A stretch of DNA of 64,000 nucleotides from Herbaspirillum sp. 3R11 (lineage in GTDB: Bacteria; Pseudomonadota; Gammaproteobacteria; Burkholderiales; Burkholderiaceae_D). The notes below the pieces were generated by a model, which saw only the letters and a list, made by a program, of their open reading frames with translations, had not been told where the DNA came from and did not search any database. Within the stretch, counting starts at the first letter, position 1; every line of letters begins with the position of its first letter. The stretch covers positions 1,716,908 to 1,780,907 of the forward strand of contig NZ_SPNJ01000001.1 in assembly GCF_004563925.1 (NCBI RefSeq). The letters are read 5' to 3'. Of this stretch, positions 48,576 to 57,603 are shown piece by piece. A program made the position numbers and the translations under genes.

Positions 48576-49940
48576 ATGTCCAAGACTCCTCTTCCGCTGC
48601 ACCGGATTCAAAAGCCGCCGATGACGCCGCAGCGGCTGCGCCGCCTGATGCTGATCGGCTCGCTGGTGCTGCTGGCCGTCTGCTGGATCGTACTGGCGAT
48701 GCTCAAGCCCGCCACCCAGGGCAAGATCGTGATGACCGCCGGCGCCGAAGGCGGCATCTATCACAACTATGCGCAACGCTATGCGCAAATCCTCAAGCGC
48801 GACGGCATCACGCTCGATATCCGCACCTCGTCCGGCTCGGTGGAAAACTTCCAGCGCCTGCGCGAAGACGACAGCGAATTCCAGGTCGGCTTCATCCAGT
48901 CGGGCACCGGCAACGGCGAACAGGCGCCCGGCATCCAGACCATCGCTGCGATTTCGTATGAACCGATCTGGGTGTTCTATCAGGGCAACGCCACCTATGA
49001 CCGCTTGTCGCAACTGCGCGGCAAACGCATCTCGCTGGGACTGCCCGGCAGCGGCCTGCGCATCGTCGCCAACGACCTGCTCACCGAAAACGGCATCACC
49101 ACCAACAATTCCACGCTGGAAGAACTCAACGGCAACAACGCCTACGAGCAGCTGCTCAACAACAAGATCGACGCCGCCTTCTTCATCGGCCGCGCCGACA
49201 GCCAGCTGATCCATACGTTGCTCAACAGCGGCATCAAGCTGATGAGTTTTTCGCAGGCCGATGCGCTGGTGCAAAAGTTTCCATCGCTGTCCAAGATCAC
49301 CTATCCGCGCGGCGCCACCAGCCTGATCAACGACCGTCCTTCACATGACGTCACGCTGCTGGCCGCCACCGCCATGCTGGTATCAAAAGAATCACTGCAC
49401 CCGGCCTTGGCCTACCTGCTGCTCGACGCCGCCAACGTGATCCACGCCTCGCCGGATTTTTTCACGCCGCGCAATTACTTCCCGAACCAGAACATCGAAG
49501 ACTTCAGCATCTCCGACGAGACACGCCGCTACTTCAAATCCGGCCGCCCGTTCCTGCAACGCTATCTGCCGTTCTGGCTGGCCAATTTCATCGAACGCCG
49601 CTTCACGATTTTGCTGCCGTTCATCGCAGTGCTGTTCGGTCTGATCCAGGCGGTGCCGCGCATCTATGAAGCCAGCATGAAAAAACGCCTGGTTGTGTGG
49701 TACAAGGAAATCCACCTGCTGGAAGAAGAGATCTGGAACACCCATGAACCATCCGACGAAAAGCTCGCCGAATGGCACGCCGAAATCGAAGAGATCGACG
49801 CCAATGCCAACCAGATCGACATTCCGCAACGCTATTACGGCGACGTCTATGCGCTCAAGCAAGCCATCCGCGTGGTGCGCGACCGCGTCAGCGAAGTTGC
49901 GAACCAACGAACAATAACAACACCTGCATCTTCCGTATGA
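48576..49940 (+). CDS. TAXI-type solute-binding protein with membrane anchors and cytoplasmic tail
   Basis: 454 residues. An N-terminal helix (LMLIGSLVLLAVCWIVLAML) anchors a periplasmic TAXI domain (about 45-330) with IVMTAGAEGGIYHNYAQRYA, ISLGLPGSGLRIVANDLL and KIDAAFFIGRADSQL. A second helix (FTILLPFIAVLFGLIQAV) then leads to a coiled-coil tail with LLEEEIWNTHEPSDEKLAEW and DVYALKQAIRVVRDRV. No TRAP permease genes (DctQ/M) are present. The stop overlaps the start of a diguanylate cyclase gene by 4 bases, so it may act as a sensor rather than a transporter part. Confidence 0.85.
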   Translation: MSKTPLPLHRIQKPPMTPQRLRRLMLIGSLVLLAVCWIVLAMLKPATQGKIVMTAGAEGGIYHNYAQRYAQILKRDGITLDIRTSSGSVENFQRLREDDSEFQVGFIQSGTGNGEQAPGIQTIAAISYEPIWVFYQGNATYDRLSQLRGKRISLGLPGSGLRIVANDLLTENGITTNNSTLEELNGNNAYEQLLNNKIDAAFFIGRADSQLIHTLLNSGIKLMSFSQADALVQKFPSLSKITYPRGATSLINDRPSHDVTLLAATAMLVSKESLHPALAYLLLDAANVIHASPDFFTPRNYFPNQNIEDFSISDETRRYFKSGRPFLQRYLPFWLANFIERRFTILLPFIAVLFGLIQAVPRIYEASMKKRLVVWYKEIHLLEEEIWNTHEPSDEKLAEWHAEIEEIDANANQIDIPQRYYGDVYALKQAIRVVRDRVSEVANQRTITTPASSV

Positions 49941-51556
49941 ATTTCAAACGCTTCTTCAACAGTCTCGTCACCCGTCTGGTTCTGTTCGGCACTCTGGTCG
50001 TTCTTGCCAGCGCGGTCGCACGCTTTCATGTATTGACCAACTTCCTGCATGACGACCTCAGCGAAGTCGCCGCCGACCAGCAGAGCACGATCGCCAGCTA
50101 TCTGGCGCAGGACATCAACTACCGCATCGTCGAACGGCGCCGTTTCCTGGAACAGCTGGCGCGCATGCTGCCGGCAGAATTGCTGGACCAGCCGGAAAAA
50201 CTGCGCTCCTGGCTGCAGGAACGGCAAGAACTGCAACCGTTATTTTCCATGGGCTTGTTCGTCGCCGACGCCAATGGCGCCGTCATCACCGACTACCCGC
50301 CGGCAGCCGGACGCCGCAATCTGTCGCTGGCGATTTTTCCTGATTTCCACCTGGTCAAGGAAGGCAAATTCGTCATCGGCGAACCTTTGCTCAGCCCGAT
50401 CGATCAACGTGCCATCCTGCCGATGCTGGCCCCGGTGCGCGACAGCGGCGGCAAGTTCGTCGGCGTACTGGGCGGCGTCACCGCGCTGGCCGCGGCCGGC
50501 TTCCTCGACCATTTGCAGCAGGCGCGGCTGGGTGACTCCGGCAGCTTCCTGCTGGTGTCGCCGGCCAAGCGTCTGATCCTTGCCTCCAGCCGCAAGGACC
50601 TGATTTTCAAACCGCTGCCCGAGGTCGGCGTCGATCCCATGCTTGACAAGGCGGTCGGTGGCTATCGCGGCAGCGGCGTCGGCGCCAACGGCGATATCGA
50701 CGAGATCAAGGCCATCGCCGACGTACCCAGCACCGGCTGGTTCGTGGTGGCGCGCCTGCCGGTGAAAGCGGCGTTGCCGACGGTGGACCGCGTACAGGCG
50801 TTCATCGTGCGCGGCGGCGCCATGCAGGCTGCGGTGATTTTCCTGTTGATCATTCTGGCCATCGTCTGGTTCTTTCGCCCGCTGCGGCGTGCTGCCGACC
50901 AGGCCGAACGCATGACGCGCGGCGAATTGCCGCTGACGCCGCTGCCGGTCTATCGCAACGATGAAGTCGGCCATCTCACCATGGCGTTCAACCGGTTGCT
51001 GTCACGCCTCAAGACGCACCAGTCTGAGTTGCAGCACCAGGCGCATCACGACACCCTGACCGGCTTGCCGAACCGGGTCATGCTGGCCGAACGCATGCAG
51101 CAGGCAATTGCGCAGACGCAACGCGGCGTGGCGCTGTTGTTCCTCGACCTCGACAGTTTCAAGCCGATCAACGACACCCTGGGCCACAAGGCCGGCGACC
51201 AGGTGCTGCAGGAAATCACCCAGCGGCTGCAAAAGGTCGCGCGCCATAGCGACACGCTGGCGCGCGTCGGCGGCGACGAATTCGTGCTGCTGGCGACCGA
51301 CCTCGGCGCGCCGCTGGAACACGGCGCCCGTGCGCTGGCGGAAAAATGCATCCGCGTCGTCTCCGAACCGCTGCGGATTGGAGACGACTACTACGAGATC
51401 GGCGTCTCGATCGGCATTGCCGTATGCGAGACGTATTGCGATCCCGACACCCTGCTCCAGGCCGCCGACAAGGCCATGTACGACGCCAAGAACCGGGGAC
51501 GCGGCTGCTACGTCATCGCGCCGGTCATGGAAGCGGCGGTGCAGACGTCGGCCTAG
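49937..51556 (+). CDS. Membrane diguanylate cyclase with periplasmic Cache domain
   Basis: 539 residues from the ATG overlapping the TAXI stop (ATGA). Helix 1 is LVTRLVLFGTLVVLASAVAR. A periplasmic double-Cache domain (about 35-290) with FVADANGAVITDYPPAAGRR and VLGGVTALAAAGFLDHLQQA follows, then helix 2 (AAVIFLLIILAIVWFF) and HAMP. The GGDEF domain is active by sequence (LARVGGDEFVLLATD), with I-site RHSD five residues before. It should make cyclic di-GMP. A long alternative start inside the TAXI gene is rejected. Confidence 0.93.
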   Translation: MNFKRFFNSLVTRLVLFGTLVVLASAVARFHVLTNFLHDDLSEVAADQQSTIASYLAQDINYRIVERRRFLEQLARMLPAELLDQPEKLRSWLQERQELQPLFSMGLFVADANGAVITDYPPAAGRRNLSLAIFPDFHLVKEGKFVIGEPLLSPIDQRAILPMLAPVRDSGGKFVGVLGGVTALAAAGFLDHLQQARLGDSGSFLLVSPAKRLILASSRKDLIFKPLPEVGVDPMLDKAVGGYRGSGVGANGDIDEIKAIADVPSTGWFVVARLPVKAALPTVDRVQAFIVRGGAMQAAVIFLLIILAIVWFFRPLRRAADQAERMTRGELPLTPLPVYRNDEVGHLTMAFNRLLSRLKTHQSELQHQAHHDTLTGLPNRVMLAERMQQAIAQTQRGVALLFLDLDSFKPINDTLGHKAGDQVLQEITQRLQKVARHSDTLARVGGDEFVLLATDLGAPLEHGARALAEKCIRVVSEPLRIGDDYYEIGVSIGIAVCETYCDPDTLLQAADKAMYDAKNRGRGCYVIAPVMEAAVQTSA

Positions 51557-51963
51557 CCGGCCTCGGCGTGCGCATCGTATTGCGGCAGATCGTCGGTGAT
51601 GGTGAACCACGGCGCTTTCGAACCTACGAAAATATGCGCGCCAGGACGGATCGAGGGTGCATCGACCAGCGTACCCATTGCGACGTGCACAAAGGCGCCG
51701 TTGCGCACCACCGAGTACAGTAACGAGCCGCATATCCTGCAATGCGTGTTGTTGGCATTCTCATCGCCGAACACCATCAGTTGCTCCATCCCTTTTGTCA
51801 CACGCAACTCTTCGCGTGCGATGCCGGCAAACGGTTTGAACGCCGAACCGGTCGTGCGGCGGCAGTCGCTGCAATGGCAGTTGGCGGCATAGACGAACTT
51901 GTCGGCGACGGCGTAATGAATCGCCTCGCAATAACAGGCGCCGGTCAATGTGCGTGCGTTCAT
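51553..51963 (-). CDS. GFA-family (glutathione-dependent formaldehyde-activating-like) zinc protein
   Basis: 136 residues. The zinc motif set is GACYCEAIHY, NCHCSDCRRTTGSAF and later THCRICGSLLYS, as in the GFA/CENP-V family. Gfa1 in Paracoccus was linked to glutathione-formaldehyde adduct formation; most relatives have no proven role. Its last 4 bases overlap the last 4 of the convergent cyclase gene. It is downstream of the GlxA-type regulator. Confidence 0.85.
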   Translation of the reverse strand: MNARTLTGACYCEAIHYAVADKFVYAANCHCSDCRRTTGSAFKPFAGIAREELRVTKGMEQLMVFGDENANNTHCRICGSLLYSVVRNGAFVHVAMGTLVDAPSIRPGAHIFVGSKAPWFTITDDLPQYDAHAEAG

Positions 51964-52051
51964 GATTAATCGGTTCTCAAACGGGAAGGTACGAAAGTAT
52001 CGGCAAAAGCGCCACGTCCGGCAAGCCGAAATCCGCGTGCCTGGGACAAGT

Positions 52052-53068
52052 CTAACCCACAGCTGCGGCAGTCAATTCGCGATGCGCCGAGGGAGGATGC
52101 GATTCGAATTTCTTCCACACGCGACGCAGTTGCCGACTCGAATGGAAACCGGCTTTCTCGGCCACGTGCTCCATGTCGAACGGCGATTGCGCCAGCAAGT
52201 CGCGCGCCAATGCAATGCGGATGCGATGGATGTAGTCGACCAGGCTGTCGCCGGTATGTTCGCGGAACAGCCGCGTGAGATGGCGTTCGCTGGTACAGGC
52301 GATCTCGGCCAGGCGCGCCACGCTCCAGTCGTTGGCGGGATCCTTGATCACCGCATTCTGCACGCGATGCACCGCTGGATGCAGGTGGTTGCGCGCCACC
52401 AGCCATGGCGACAATTGCGGATCACCGCCGGTGCGGCGCATGTACACCACCAGCGAACGGGCCACTGAAGCGCTGCAGGCATGGCCGGCAACTTGCGCCA
52501 CGAGGTGCAGCGCCAGGTCGATGCCGGTGGTGACGCCTGCGCTGGTGTAGAGGTCGCCGTCTTCAACGAAGATGCGGTTTTCCAGCACCTCGGCTGACGG
52601 CGCAATGCCGCGCAATTCCTTGATATGACTATGGTGGGTGGTGCACTTGCGTTGCCCCAGCAGGCCGGCGTAACCGGCCAGCAAAGTGCCGGTGCAGATG
52701 CACACCAGTTTGTGGTGGTTTGGCGGTGGCGTGCAATGCCTGCGCAGCCACGCCACGACCTGCTGGTCAGCGGCGCTGCTGAAGTCGTCGTCGCGGCCGA
52801 CGCAACCGCTTAGCACCAGCATGGCGTTGTCCGGCAAATGCGCGGGCAAATCTTCAAAACCGGTGATGGTGAGGCCGACCGAGGTCGCCACTTCGCGATG
52901 CACGCTGATGAAATGCAGGTCGAAATACGGCGCGCGGCCCGATTGTTCGGCGAAACGATTGGCATAGCGCAAGACTTCCGCCGGACCGATCACGTCAAGC
53001 GTCAGCAGAGATTCCCGCAACAGGAAATAGACCGGGATGCCGGCGTCGGTGCTGGTGGATGCGGCCAT
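52052..53068 (-). CDS. GlxA-family transcriptional regulator (DJ-1/PfpI plus AraC helix-turn-helix)
   Basis: 338 residues from MAASTSTDAGIPVYFLLRES. The N-terminal DJ-1/PfpI-like domain has PVYFLLRESLLTLDVIGPAE, VCICTGTLLAGYAGLLGQRK with a cysteine at the nucleophile elbow, and YTSAGVTTGIDLALHLVAQ. The AraC domain follows with VARLAEIACTSERHLTRLFR and VAEKAGFHSSRQLRRVWKKF. Typical GlxA regulators sense small metabolites and control neighbouring catabolic genes; the SfnB-like monooxygenase 115 bases upstream on the same strand is a candidate. Effector unknown. Confidence 0.9.
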   Translation of the reverse strand: MAASTSTDAGIPVYFLLRESLLTLDVIGPAEVLRYANRFAEQSGRAPYFDLHFISVHREVATSVGLTITGFEDLPAHLPDNAMLVLSGCVGRDDDFSSAADQQVVAWLRRHCTPPPNHHKLVCICTGTLLAGYAGLLGQRKCTTHHSHIKELRGIAPSAEVLENRIFVEDGDLYTSAGVTTGIDLALHLVAQVAGHACSASVARSLVVYMRRTGGDPQLSPWLVARNHLHPAVHRVQNAVIKDPANDWSVARLAEIACTSERHLTRLFREHTGDSLVDYIHRIRIALARDLLAQSPFDMEHVAEKAGFHSSRQLRRVWKKFESHPPSAHRELTAAAVG

Positions 53069-53183
53069 GATTCCCTCTGATCTGCGACTGGAGAGCAATC
53101 ATGTTACTCCATCGGCGCCGGCTTCACGATGGCGGGCCCGGACATTCACCGGACATATTCCGCCATCATTTCAACGAAGGACA

Positions 53184-54407
53184 TCAGGAGTACAGCGTCG
53201 GCTCCGGCAACAAATGCTCCAACGCATAACGACCGACGTCACGCAGCTTGTAGTCGATAGGATCATGCAAGGTGTGGGTGCGTGCATTGCGCCAGAAGCG
53301 ATCCAGCCCCAGTTCAGCTTTGGTGGCGCGTGCGCCGCAGACGTCGAACACGTCTTCGCCCACCGACAGCGCGGCGCGATGCGCCAGTATCTTGGCCTCG
53401 GCCACGGCCAGCGCCGCCCTGCCGCGCTGTTCCGCGGTCAATTCGCGGCCGCTGCGCCAGGCCTGGTCGACTTCCGCGCCGGCCTCGTCCGTCAATGCGC
53501 GCGCGACGCGCAGTTTCAGATGCATCTCGGCGTAGCGGTGAATGACGTAAGGATCGTCGGCGGCGCGCTGCACGCCCGAGGCAAACCAGGGCCGGCCCTG
53601 GTTGAGCGTATAGTCGCGCGCCTGTTCAAACGCGCCTTCAGCCATGCCAAGGTAAAGATTGACAAGGATCAGTTGCGCCACCACGCCGCGCATCGTGAGG
53701 AACGGCGTCGACACGCCGTCGGGACGATGCAGCACTTCGCTCCACTCGAGCCGCACTTGTTCGTAGCTGACCGAGGTGCTGTCGGTCTGGCGCTGGCCGA
53801 TCGGATCCCAGTCGTCATGGATGGAAATACCTTCACGCGCAGTTGGCAGCACCGCAATCAACAGCTTGCCGCTGGGCTGGTGGATCGCCGTAGTCAGCAG
53901 GCGATGCGAACCGAGCGTGCCGGAACAGAAACCCTTGATTCCCTGCAGCACCAGGCCGCCGTCCTGTTCGGTGGCGATCAGGCGCGGGTCGGCCGGATTG
54001 GCGGAATTGCCCCACCAGTGATTGAGTGCGACGGTCTCGCCCAGGTAAAGCTTGCGCTGCTGGTCAGAACCATAGGAAATCACGCCCGACAGCTGCAGCG
54101 TCTGAAATGCCAACAGATGCGCCATGGCGCTGTCGACGCGCGCAATGCGGCGCACGATGGAGAGGGTCTCGCTCCAGGAGGCGCCGATGCCGCCGTACTC
54201 TTTCGGCACCACCAGCAGCAGCAAGCCGTGTTGGCGCAATAATTCCTTCTGTTCGGCGGCGTGGCCGCCGGCCTTGTCGCGCTCGGCGGCGGTACGCGCC
54301 AGCTCTTGCTCGATGGCGGGCAAGGCAGCGTGGATGGTCTCAAGTGTCCAGTTGCTGGTCGGCGGGCTCATGGGAGTGCTGATTGGCGTGTTCATGGGAT
54401 TGCTCAT
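53184..54407 (-). CDS. Acyl-CoA dehydrogenase-fold monooxygenase (SfnB/DszC-like)
   Basis: 407 residues. The fold is acyl-CoA dehydrogenase: VVPKEYGGIGASWSETLSIV, ALNHWWGNSANPADPRLIA and GIKGFCSGTLGSHRLLTTAI. The C-terminal RFWRNARTHTLHDPIDYKLR is characteristic of the SfnB/DszC group, which use reduced flavin to oxygenate sulfur compounds such as sulfones. No catalytic glutamate of a dehydrogenase is evident. The flavin reductase partner is not nearby. The first 19 residues (SNPMNTPISTPMSPPTS) are repetitive, so a shorter start is possible. Confidence 0.82.
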   Translation of the reverse strand: MSNPMNTPISTPMSPPTSNWTLETIHAALPAIEQELARTAAERDKAGGHAAEQKELLRQHGLLLLVVPKEYGGIGASWSETLSIVRRIARVDSAMAHLLAFQTLQLSGVISYGSDQQRKLYLGETVALNHWWGNSANPADPRLIATEQDGGLVLQGIKGFCSGTLGSHRLLTTAIHQPSGKLLIAVLPTAREGISIHDDWDPIGQRQTDSTSVSYEQVRLEWSEVLHRPDGVSTPFLTMRGVVAQLILVNLYLGMAEGAFEQARDYTLNQGRPWFASGVQRAADDPYVIHRYAEMHLKLRVARALTDEAGAEVDQAWRSGRELTAEQRGRAALAVAEAKILAHRAALSVGEDVFDVCGARATKAELGLDRFWRNARTHTLHDPIDYKLRDVGRYALEHLLPEPTLYS

Positions 54408-54512
54408 TGGCTTAATTTCAGGCTGATTTCAGTGTGCGGAAGTGTCGGTGCTGCTTGCCGAATCCAGAACAAATTTTTCCGCATATGGATATGCGGATTC
54501 CATTGCGCGGGC

Positions 54513-55259
54513 TCAACGCACCGGCAGGAACTGCAGGAACGAGCCGCCCAGCAGGTTCTGTACATAGCTGATGCCGGCGCGGCGATATTTTTCGGTAATG
54601 AACTCAGCCAGCAGGTCGAGACGGCCGACGATCTTGCCGAACTCGCGCTCGAAACTGAGGTTGCGCTCGGCGGCGTTGATCTCGTCCGACAGCAGCAAGG
54701 GCTGGCCGGTAGTGTTGCGGCGGTTGCTCAGCATCCAGACCGCGGTTTCGATGTTGCGTGCGGCGTTGTAGAGATATTGGGCGTCGAGACCGTCAATCAG
54801 GAAGAACTCGATCTTGCCGCCGTGGGCGGTGACGATCATGTCGGCGGTGGCGTAGATGAAGGCGGCGACGCGGTCGGCCTTGAAGTCCGGCGACAGCGCC
54901 AGCGACATGGCGGCGATGTCGTGCTTGCCTTGCAGGTCGTCCCAGGTCTGGCGCTTTTCGACGGCTTCGCGGACGCGTTTAACGACCTCTTCGCGGCTGG
55001 TGCCGGTTTTTTTCCATTCACCCGGGTTGCGACGGTAGAGCTTGTCCATCAGCAAGTAGAGACTCTCGAGATTGGCGCGCATGGCCAGCGTGGCGACACG
55101 GTTGGTGTCGGACTGGCCCATTTCGCGCGAACTGGCGGAGGCGCCCTTGACTTCTCCACGCGTGGTGGGCGCCGAAGAACAAGCGGACAAACAAGCCGCC
55201 ACCAGCAGGATGGCGAACTGTGTCGAACAGGCGGCGGCGGTTGGTCTCATTTTTTGCAT
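54513..55259 (-). CDS. Lipoprotein of unknown function
   Basis: 248 residues from MQKMRPTAAACSTQ; a lipobox L24-S-A-C27 follows the hydrophobic stretch FAILLVAACLSAC. The rest is helical with many charges: LMDKLYRRNPGEWKKTGTSR, VREAVEKRQTWDDLQGKHDI, YATADMIVTAHGGKIEF and REFGKIVGRLDLLAEFITEK. No known domain was recognised. It should be anchored in the outer or inner membrane. It stands between the SfnB-like gene and phoX on the same strand with separate spacing. The start at 55250 (MRPTAAAC) is also possible. Confidence 0.65.
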   Translation of the reverse strand: MQKMRPTAAACSTQFAILLVAACLSACSSAPTTRGEVKGASASSREMGQSDTNRVATLAMRANLESLYLLMDKLYRRNPGEWKKTGTSREEVVKRVREAVEKRQTWDDLQGKHDIAAMSLALSPDFKADRVAAFIYATADMIVTAHGGKIEFFLIDGLDAQYLYNAARNIETAVWMLSNRRNTTGQPLLLSDEINAAERNLSFEREFGKIVGRLDLLAEFITEKYRRAGISYVQNLLGGSFLQFLPVR

Positions 55260-55454
55260 CCCGCTATGACTGCCGGAGAAGGAAATGAGTTCGGCGCTCA
55301 TTTCGTCCGGCGAAGAAATCGGTCCCGGTCAGACATATGGCGCACACCGGGAAACTGCTTCAGCATCCAGAGAATCGAGGCAAGCATATAACGACATGCT
55401 GAGAAGGCGCTGACATTTTTCACCCCTCGCTGCAGTTTCCCGTGCTGCAGGCGC

Positions 55455-55480
55455 AAAAAAAGAGAGGCCGCAGCCTCTCT
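55455..55480 (-). terminator. Terminator of phoX
   Basis: On the minus strand AGAGAGGC, a TGCG loop, GCCTCTCT and a run of seven T, starting 25 bases after the phoX stop. Confidence 0.9.
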
Positions 55481-55504
55481 TTCAACAAACCTCCTTCAGC
55501 GCAA

Positions 55505-57460
55505 TCAGGCTTGCGGCGGCAACTGCATTCCGGTCAGGTAACCGACCGTGGCGCCGAAGCGGTCCTTGTAATTGGCGCGCACCAGCGGATCGAGTACGTC
55601 CTTCACCTTGTCGTGCAGCGGCTTTTCCCAGTCGCCGGCGTGCTGGAAGTTGCTCATCACGTAGGTCCAGCCGTTGATCTCGTCGACCGCATGCAAGCCG
55701 GTCGATTCGGCCCCTGCCGGGCAGGACAGGATGCGCGACAGCTGCCTGGTGTCGACGTTGTAGGCCCACAGGAAATTGTTGACGTGCATGCCGCTGTCTT
55801 CGCCAATGAACAGCGTGCGCATTTTTTCGGAGAACTTGATGTTGTCCGGATTGGCGATCTTGTCGGCGTGGGCCAGGTTGCCGAGCGCGTCGGCCTGCTT
55901 CAGGTCCTCGCCCACCAGCGCGGCCGGCGGCGCCATGTCGACCGGCACCCAGGCGCTGTCGATGGCATGCCCGGACACGTCGCTCCGGCCGCCCTTCAGG
56001 TTCAGCGCATAGACTGCGCCGGCCTTCGGGCCCTGCACCTTGATACCGCCGGAGCCGTCCAGCATCGACGTCTGCACATAGGACATGGCCGAATAGGCGA
56101 TCTTGTCCTTGGCGTTGACAGTGGTGCCTTCCATTTTGGTGAAGCCGAGGCTGCCGCCCTTGAGCGCGGCATAGCGATGGGTTTCGAGGAAAGCGGCGGC
56201 CTGTTCCATGCCCGGCTTCAGTTTGACCCAGTTGGCTTTGCCGTTGAAAGGGATCTTCGTGTAGGAAGCGTCCTGCGGATCGCTGGTCTTGACGTCCATG
56301 ATGTCGGCGGCCTTCAGCTTGTCGGCCAGCGCCTTGATTTCGGCGCTGCTCGCGTGACCCAGACGGACCCAGCTGAGCGTGCCCGCGCCGGGACCGACGC
56401 CGGAGGTCTGCGTCCATGTGGCGACATACAGCGTGCCGGCCGACAGATCGGCTTCGCGGTCGGCGATGAACATGAACAGGCCGCCGTTGGTGGCGTCGTC
56501 ACCCATCAGCACGGTGCGGCGATCCGGCATGACCTGCACCAGCTCGTGCGAGATACGGCCGAGACAGTAATGCTTGACCACGCTGCCGCTGCCATCGGCG
56601 TGCACGGTGATTTCAGGCAGATGGCCGTAGTGGTAAGGATTGGCGCGGGCGGCGTCGCCGAACAGATTCTTGCTGAACGCCTGGAATTGCACGTTGCTCG
56701 CGATGGCGGCGGCGTCCGGTTCGTACTCTTCGCTCGACAGATGGGTGTTCCATGGCGACAGGCTGGCGCCGCAGGTGATCCACAGGCCGTTGACGGACGA
56801 CGTGTCGACATTGTGATACTTCGCCAGCGAGAGCTTGCCGGTGGCCGGATCCTGGTCCAGCGTCAGTACCGCGATCGGCGACGGCAACTGGCCGTACATC
56901 GCGGCCTGCTTCTGGTCTCGCGTGGTGTATTCGAACTGGACCACGGCGAACACGGTGTTGCCCCTGACGCCGGCCACTTGCGCGCCTTTGATCGTCAGCA
57001 AGGATGAGCCGTCCGGGCAATCCGAGAAAAAATGGCGCTCCTTGCCCGGCACCGAGCGATCGATGATGGGCTGGTTGTTGATGTCGTAGTAGCCGCCGGC
57101 CAGCAGCTTGCCGCCCTTGCCGTCCGGCACCATGTCGCCGGTCACGAAAAACGGCTGATAGGTCAGTTGGTAGCTCTGCTTCGCACCGTCGCGAAACACC
57201 ACGTCCAGGCTCGACCCCACCGTGGTGGTCGCCATGGCCGCCGGATTCGACAGCGACGGCGCCGCCATGCCGCTGAACGAGGCCGAAACGAAGCCGCTAC
57301 GGTTCGATGCCGTGGCGCAACCGGCCAGCATGCCGGATACGGACAGCGTCAGCGGCAACAAGGGCGCGCTGGCGAAGACTTTAAGCAACTCACGGCGCTT
57401 GGGCTGGATTTCAGCGCCGCTAAGAGTGGACGTATGGGTCTGCTGGGTGGCTGATTTCAT
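55505..57460 (-). CDS. phoX: PhoX-family alkaline phosphatase, Tat-exported
   Basis: 651 residues from MKSATQQTHTSTLSG. The Tat signal is QPKRRELLKVFASAP with Arg22-Arg23, and a lipobox-like LAGC (Cys48) follows, so it may be a Tat lipoprotein. The PhoX/DUF839 core includes LWITCGASLSPWNTHLSSEE, GHLPEITVHADGSGSVVKHY and MRTLFIGEDSGMHVNNFLWA. PhoX enzymes release phosphate from organic esters in the periplasm using iron and calcium. Two Pho boxes precede it. The upstream extension to an earlier ATG is rejected because it crosses those boxes. Confidence 0.92.
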   Translation of the reverse strand: MKSATQQTHTSTLSGAEIQPKRRELLKVFASAPLLPLTLSVSGMLAGCATASNRSGFVSASFSGMAAPSLSNPAAMATTTVGSSLDVVFRDGAKQSYQLTYQPFFVTGDMVPDGKGGKLLAGGYYDINNQPIIDRSVPGKERHFFSDCPDGSSLLTIKGAQVAGVRGNTVFAVVQFEYTTRDQKQAAMYGQLPSPIAVLTLDQDPATGKLSLAKYHNVDTSSVNGLWITCGASLSPWNTHLSSEEYEPDAAAIASNVQFQAFSKNLFGDAARANPYHYGHLPEITVHADGSGSVVKHYCLGRISHELVQVMPDRRTVLMGDDATNGGLFMFIADREADLSAGTLYVATWTQTSGVGPGAGTLSWVRLGHASSAEIKALADKLKAADIMDVKTSDPQDASYTKIPFNGKANWVKLKPGMEQAAAFLETHRYAALKGGSLGFTKMEGTTVNAKDKIAYSAMSYVQTSMLDGSGGIKVQGPKAGAVYALNLKGGRSDVSGHAIDSAWVPVDMAPPAALVGEDLKQADALGNLAHADKIANPDNIKFSEKMRTLFIGEDSGMHVNNFLWAYNVDTRQLSRILSCPAGAESTGLHAVDEINGWTYVMSNFQHAGDWEKPLHDKVKDVLDPLVRANYKDRFGATVGYLTGMQLPPQA

Positions 57461-57484
57461 GGGCGTTTTTCCTTTTTGACAATG

Positions 57485-57546
57485 TCTGACAGTTACCTGA
57501 CGGAATCGCGTGATGCTAATCGCCCAACATGACGCCTTTGTGACAG
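57485..57546 (-). promoter_or_regulatory. Two tandem Pho boxes upstream of phoX
   Basis: On the minus strand CTGTCACAAAGGCGTCATG (57546-57528) and CCGTCAGGTAACTGTCAGA (57503-57485) each contain two CTGTCA-like half-sites exactly 11 bases apart, matching the PhoB box at about 14 and 12-13 of 19 positions. They end 68 and 25 bases before phoX. The farther box also lies 58 bases before the divergent prfB start. Confidence 0.72.
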
Positions 57547-57568
57547 CGGAATGTCGCTCCCACTCTTG

Positions 57569-57574
57569 TATAAT
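57569..57574 (+). promoter_or_regulatory. Candidate -10 box for prfB
   Basis: A perfect TATAAT lies 30 bases before the prfB start, but no good -35 box is found at 16-18 bases upstream. Confidence 0.45.
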
Positions 57575-57603
57575 GCGAGGTTTGGTTTGCAAAAGACATA
57601 ATC

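Noticed and set aside
49772..49936. Longer N-terminus of the cyclase starting inside the TAXI gene
   Set aside because: It would overlap TAXI coding sequence by over 160 bases and add a non-homologous basic stretch before the first membrane helix.
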